Positions 61,809 to 64,000 of a stretch of DNA of 64,000 nt are shown here, piece by piece. The notes under the pieces were generated by a model, which worked only from the letters and a program-made list of their open reading frames with translations, searched no databases and was not told the DNA's origin. This DNA is from Oscillospiraceae bacterium. GTDB lineage: Bacteria > Bacillota > Clostridia > Oscillospirales > Acutalibacteraceae. The DNA lies in contig CAJTCU010000004.1 of the NCBI GenBank assembly GCA_910574935.1, forward strand, positions 124,001 to 188,000. The letters are read 5' to 3'. The number at the start of each line of letters is the position of its first letter. Position 1 is the stretch's first letter. The position numbers were made by a program, and so were the translations under genes.

Positions 61809-62471
61809 TTATATGAGTTCTTTCCACGCCCGCAGCGTATGGGTGGCCTGCCAACTGCCCAGTTCTTCCACACAAGAAAAACCCGCCGCCAGCAGAGCCT
61901 CTTTTTCATGCGCAACCGTCAGCGGGGTGTCAAAATGATAAAGAACCCCTTTGGCAGCCCCCTGTTCCGCTTTTAAAGCAGCCAGCCGGCCAAAAAGTTC
62001 CTCCTCTTCTTCCTGGGTCTGGGCAAAATAATCTGTCAGCAGGAAGCTTCCGCCTGGCCTAAGGGTCCGGCATATGCCGCTATACAGCGTCTCCTTTTCA
62101 GCGGCGGTAAAGTGATGCAGGGACTCTACCGATACCGCTCCATCGAAGCGCTCTGTCCCCAAAGGGACATCAAAATAGGAGCCGCAGATCAGTTCCAGAT
62201 CCTTATCCGGAAACTTATGCCGCAGCCTGTCCAGCATCGCCCAAGACAGATCAATTCCTGTCACCCGGGCGGCAGGATTCTTTTGAAAATAATATTCCAG
62301 CTCCAGGCCGGTGCCACAGCCCAAGTCCAGCACCCTGCACCCAGGCTCTCTGGGCAGCAGGCTGGCAGTAAAGGGATAAAACTCCCTTGCCCCAGCAATA
62401 TTTCCCAGCATATGGGCGTCATAGCCTTCCAAGCGCTTGGCGAAAAACGCGCTCATTTCTTCTAAGCTCAA
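61809..62471 (-). CDS. Class I SAM-dependent methyltransferase
   Basis: A 220-residue methyltransferase. SAM motif I is CRVLDLGCGTGLELEYY, then TGIDLSWAMLDRLRHKF and the post-I acidic residue, and FDGAVSVESLHHFTAAEKET. The substrate is unknown; the fold resembles UbiE/tRNA-cmo5U type enzymes. It starts at TTG 62471, seven bases after GGAGG, and overlaps the rsmD stop by four bases, so it is translated by coupling. Confidence 0.88.
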   Translation of the reverse strand: MSLEEMSAFFAKRLEGYDAHMLGNIAGAREFYPFTASLLPREPGCRVLDLGCGTGLELEYYFQKNPAARVTGIDLSWAMLDRLRHKFPDKDLELICGSYFDVPLGTERFDGAVSVESLHHFTAAEKETLYSGICRTLRPGGSFLLTDYFAQTQEEEEELFGRLAALKAEQGAAKGVLYHFDTPLTVAHEKEALLAAGFSCVEELGSWQATHTLRAWKELI

Positions 62472-63019
62472 GCGCCCGCCTCCTCTCTTGCCCGGTAGAC
62501 CGTCAGGGAAGTCTTGCCATAGCGGTAAATCTTTTGCTTTACAAAAGCCCCGGCCCGCTCCGGCAGCGCCTCTCTATCTCCATGCTCACACACGATCACC
62601 CCGCCTGGCGCCATAACTTCGGCAGTTAGGGCCAGGGCTCGATCCATCAGGCCGGCATGATAGGGCGGGTCGATAAAGGCAATATCAAAGCGCCCCCGTT
62701 CGCCCCGGAAGAAACCCTCAAAGTCTCCACACACCACCTTGGCCTGGGCGGTAAAGCCCGTGGCAGACACATTCTTTTCAATGACACGCACCGACTCTCG
62801 GGCACTGTCTACAAACACAGCCTCTCTAGCTCCCCGGCTCAAAGCTTCCAGGCCAATCTGCCCGGAGCCAGCAAAGAGGTCCAGAAACCGGCGTCCCTCA
62901 ATGCCAAACTGCAAAATATTGAACAGCGACTCCTTCACCATATTGGTGGTGGGCCGCACCTGTTCCCCCTCTAGGGTCAAAAGCTTCTTTCCCCGCCGGA
63001 CGCCTGTGATAATGCGCAT
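62468..63019 (-). CDS. rsmD: 16S rRNA (guanine(966)-N(2))-methyltransferase RsmD
   Basis: RsmD methylates G966 of 16S rRNA. The 183-residue protein starts RIITGVRRGKKLLTLEGEQV and has RPTTNMVKESLFNIL, LDLFAGSGQIGLEALSRGA (SAM) and the catalytic DPPY in FDIAFIDPPYHAGLM. AAAGGAG precedes ATG 63019; the upstream extension to 63100 is not part of the family. rsmD-coaD neighbourhood is common in Firmicutes. Confidence 0.95.
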   Translation of the reverse strand: MRIITGVRRGKKLLTLEGEQVRPTTNMVKESLFNILQFGIEGRRFLDLFAGSGQIGLEALSRGAREAVFVDSARESVRVIEKNVSATGFTAQAKVVCGDFEGFFRGERGRFDIAFIDPPYHAGLMDRALALTAEVMAPGGVIVCEHGDREALPERAGAFVKQKIYRYGKTSLTVYRAREEAGA

Positions 63020-63131
63020 GGGCTCTCCTTTTCGAGTATATTGGTTGAACTGGGTCCGCTGGAAACAGCCAGTCCTTTTAAGGCATTTTCCTCCTGCCAT
63101 CTAGTTATTATTACATTTTTCCCTGCGGATG

Positions 63132-64000
63132 TCAACCTTTCGGGGAAATTTCGCCCGCATTTTCCGGGTTTTCCCCTCTTTTCTCATGAAAAAAACCATA
63201 GACCTGCTTGGCAGCGGGTTTTGTCATGCCTGGAGCGGCCTCTAGCTCTTCCAAAGTGGCTTCGCCTACAGCCCCCACTGTACGAAAGTGCTTTAGTAGG
63301 GCCTTCGCCCGAGCCGGGCCCACGCCCTCAATAGACAACAAGGTACTGGAAATGGCCGATTTCTTCCGCTGCTGGCGGTGGTAGCCAATAGCGAACCGGT
63401 GCACCTCATCCTGGATGGTGGAGACCAGTGTGAATGCACGGCGGGTGGATGTAATCGCAATCTCTCCGCCGGTAAGGGCAATAGCTCGGGTGCGGTGCTT
63501 GTCATCCTTCACCATACCAAAGAGGGGCACGCTAAGGTTCATCTCCTCCAAAACAGGCTGCACCGCCGCCACGTGGCCCTTGCCTCCGTCCAGAAGAATC
63601 AGGTCCGGCAGCCGGCCAAAGCCAGTGCTGTCTCCTTGGGCTTGGTGGACTTTATACTCTTGAAAGCGCCGGCGGATCACCTCCCGCATAGAACCATAGT
63701 CGTCTTGACCCTCCACAGTCTGGATTTTGAACCGCCGGTAGGCGGCTTTCAGGGGTTTGCCGTTCTCAAACACCACCATGCCCGCCACGTTTTCGCCCCC
63801 CTGTAGGTTAGAAATGTCATAGGACTCAATATAGGCCGGAGCCTTTTCCAGGCCCAGCAGCCGCCGCAGTTCATCTAAGGCCGAGGCATCCCGGCCGCTA
63901 AGGCCGCTGCTTTGGGCTAAATTTTCGGCGGCATTACTCTTACACATCTCCACCAGCTGCCGCTGGCTCCCCCGCTGCGGCACAGTGATGTGTACCGCCC
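63132..64000 (-). CDS. uvrC: Excinuclease ABC subunit C, 3' part
   Basis: The gene enters from the right edge; about 290 C-terminal codons are visible. Just before the edge the frame reads VHITVPQRGSQRQLVEM, the family boundary before the RNase H-like 5' endonuclease domain. The domain follows with EDSYDISNLQGGENVAGM-like residues, QDDYGSMREVIRRRF and LILLDGGKGHVAAVQPVLEE. The C-terminal helix-hairpin-helix pair is LLSIEGVGPARAKALLKHF. UvrC makes both incisions in nucleotide excision repair. The N-terminal GIY-YIG domain lies outside the window. Confidence 0.95.
   Translation of the reverse strand, partial: AVHITVPQRGSQRQLVEMCKSNAAENLAQSSGLSGRDASALDELRRLLGLEKAPAYIESYDISNLQGGENVAGMVVFENGKPLKAAYRRFKIQTVEGQDDYGSMREVIRRRFQEYKVHQAQGDSTGFGRLPDLILLDGGKGHVAAVQPVLEEMNLSVPLFGMVKDDKHRTRAIALTGGEIAITSTRRAFTLVSTIQDEVHRFAIGYHRQQRKKSAISSTLLSIEGVGPARAKALLKHFRTVGAVGEATLEELEAAPGMTKPAAKQVYGFFHEKRGENPENAGEISPKG

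Noticed and set aside
1-64000. tRNA, rRNA, CRISPR array, prophage, intact IS element
   Set aside because: I looked for T-loop patterns, spaced repeats, integrase/transposase and phage genes and saw none.

Overview
The window reads as a chromosomal segment of an endospore-forming, low-to-mid GC Gram-positive bacterium of class Clostridia, probably an Oscillospirales/Ruminococcaceae-type gut anaerobe. The clues are a CtsR-McsA-McsB-ClpC heat-shock operon with a CtsR operator, spoIID, a mraZ-led division/cell-wall cluster with PASTA-type PBP and DivIB, DUF6483 and DUF6144 proteins, and strong AAAGGAGG ribosome binding sites throughout. The taxon is an inference. I saw no rRNA, tRNA, CRISPR array, prophage or intact insertion sequence.

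Layout. 1-6.9 kb (+): purine biosynthesis: purM, purN, a frame-broken effector-domain gene, a stand-alone PurO-like IMP cyclohydrolase, a stand-alone AICAR formyltransferase (PurH is split here), DUF6483, a HAD phosphatase that appears to start at AUA, and purD. 7.1-9.7 kb (+): TraX-like membrane protein, a flavin/PNPOx-fold protein and a Gfo/Idh/MocA dehydrogenase. 10.2-13.5 kb (-): a four-helix-bundle protein and larB-GNAT-larC for the nickel-pincer cofactor. 13.6-18.5 kb (+): AEC transporter, a chimeric gene remnant, then aconitase and eukaryotic-type NADP isocitrate dehydrogenase. With the citrate synthase at 39.6-40.9 kb these give a complete oxidative route from oxaloacetate to 2-oxoglutarate. 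18.5-26.3 kb: cyclophilin lipoprotein, S1-domain protein, and the ctsR operon, which carries an unknown lipoprotein gene and a dead GNAT gene among its usual members. 26.4-33.4 kb: Cys/Gly-rich mini-protein, TSCPD protein, an ABC-2 exporter whose ATPase has degenerate motifs, HD protein, YitT, and a dehydrogenase-DUF6144-TIM-barrel operon. 33.5-36.7 kb: a MITE-like inverted-repeat element, a PNPOx protein behind a perfect consensus promoter and a ~170-nt leader, a MerR regulator, a nucleotidyltransferase. 36.7-46.4 kb: gap, gltA, spoIID, a VanZ stub joined in frame to a CDF transporter, a GNAT joined in frame to fumarase beta, TfoX C-terminal domain, methyltransferase, VOC protein.

46.4-60.6 kb (-) is the division and cell-wall (dcw) cluster. 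In transcription order it is mraZ, rsmH, ftsL-like, PASTA-PBP, mraY, ftsW, murG, GNAT-DUF3795, murA, divIB, ftsZ. murC, murD, murE, murF and ftsA are absent from it, and a 223-bp palindromic element sits between ftsW and murG. 60.7-64 kb (-): uvrC (3' part), rsmD, methyltransferase, coaD and a DivIVA/ATPase-like coiled-coil gene feed towards the mraZ promoter.

The main theme beyond housekeeping is small-scale gene decay and joining. There are several in-frame or out-of-frame gene chimeras, dead GNAT genes, two non-autonomous inverted-repeat elements, and two strong promoters or terminators that do not fit the annotated gene directions. I did not find a clear new multi-gene defence or biosynthetic system. 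The best candidates for undescribed biology are the lipoprotein in the ctsR operon, the 33.5-34.5 kb element and leader region, the GNAT-fumarase beta fusion, and the motif-degenerate ABC ATPase.
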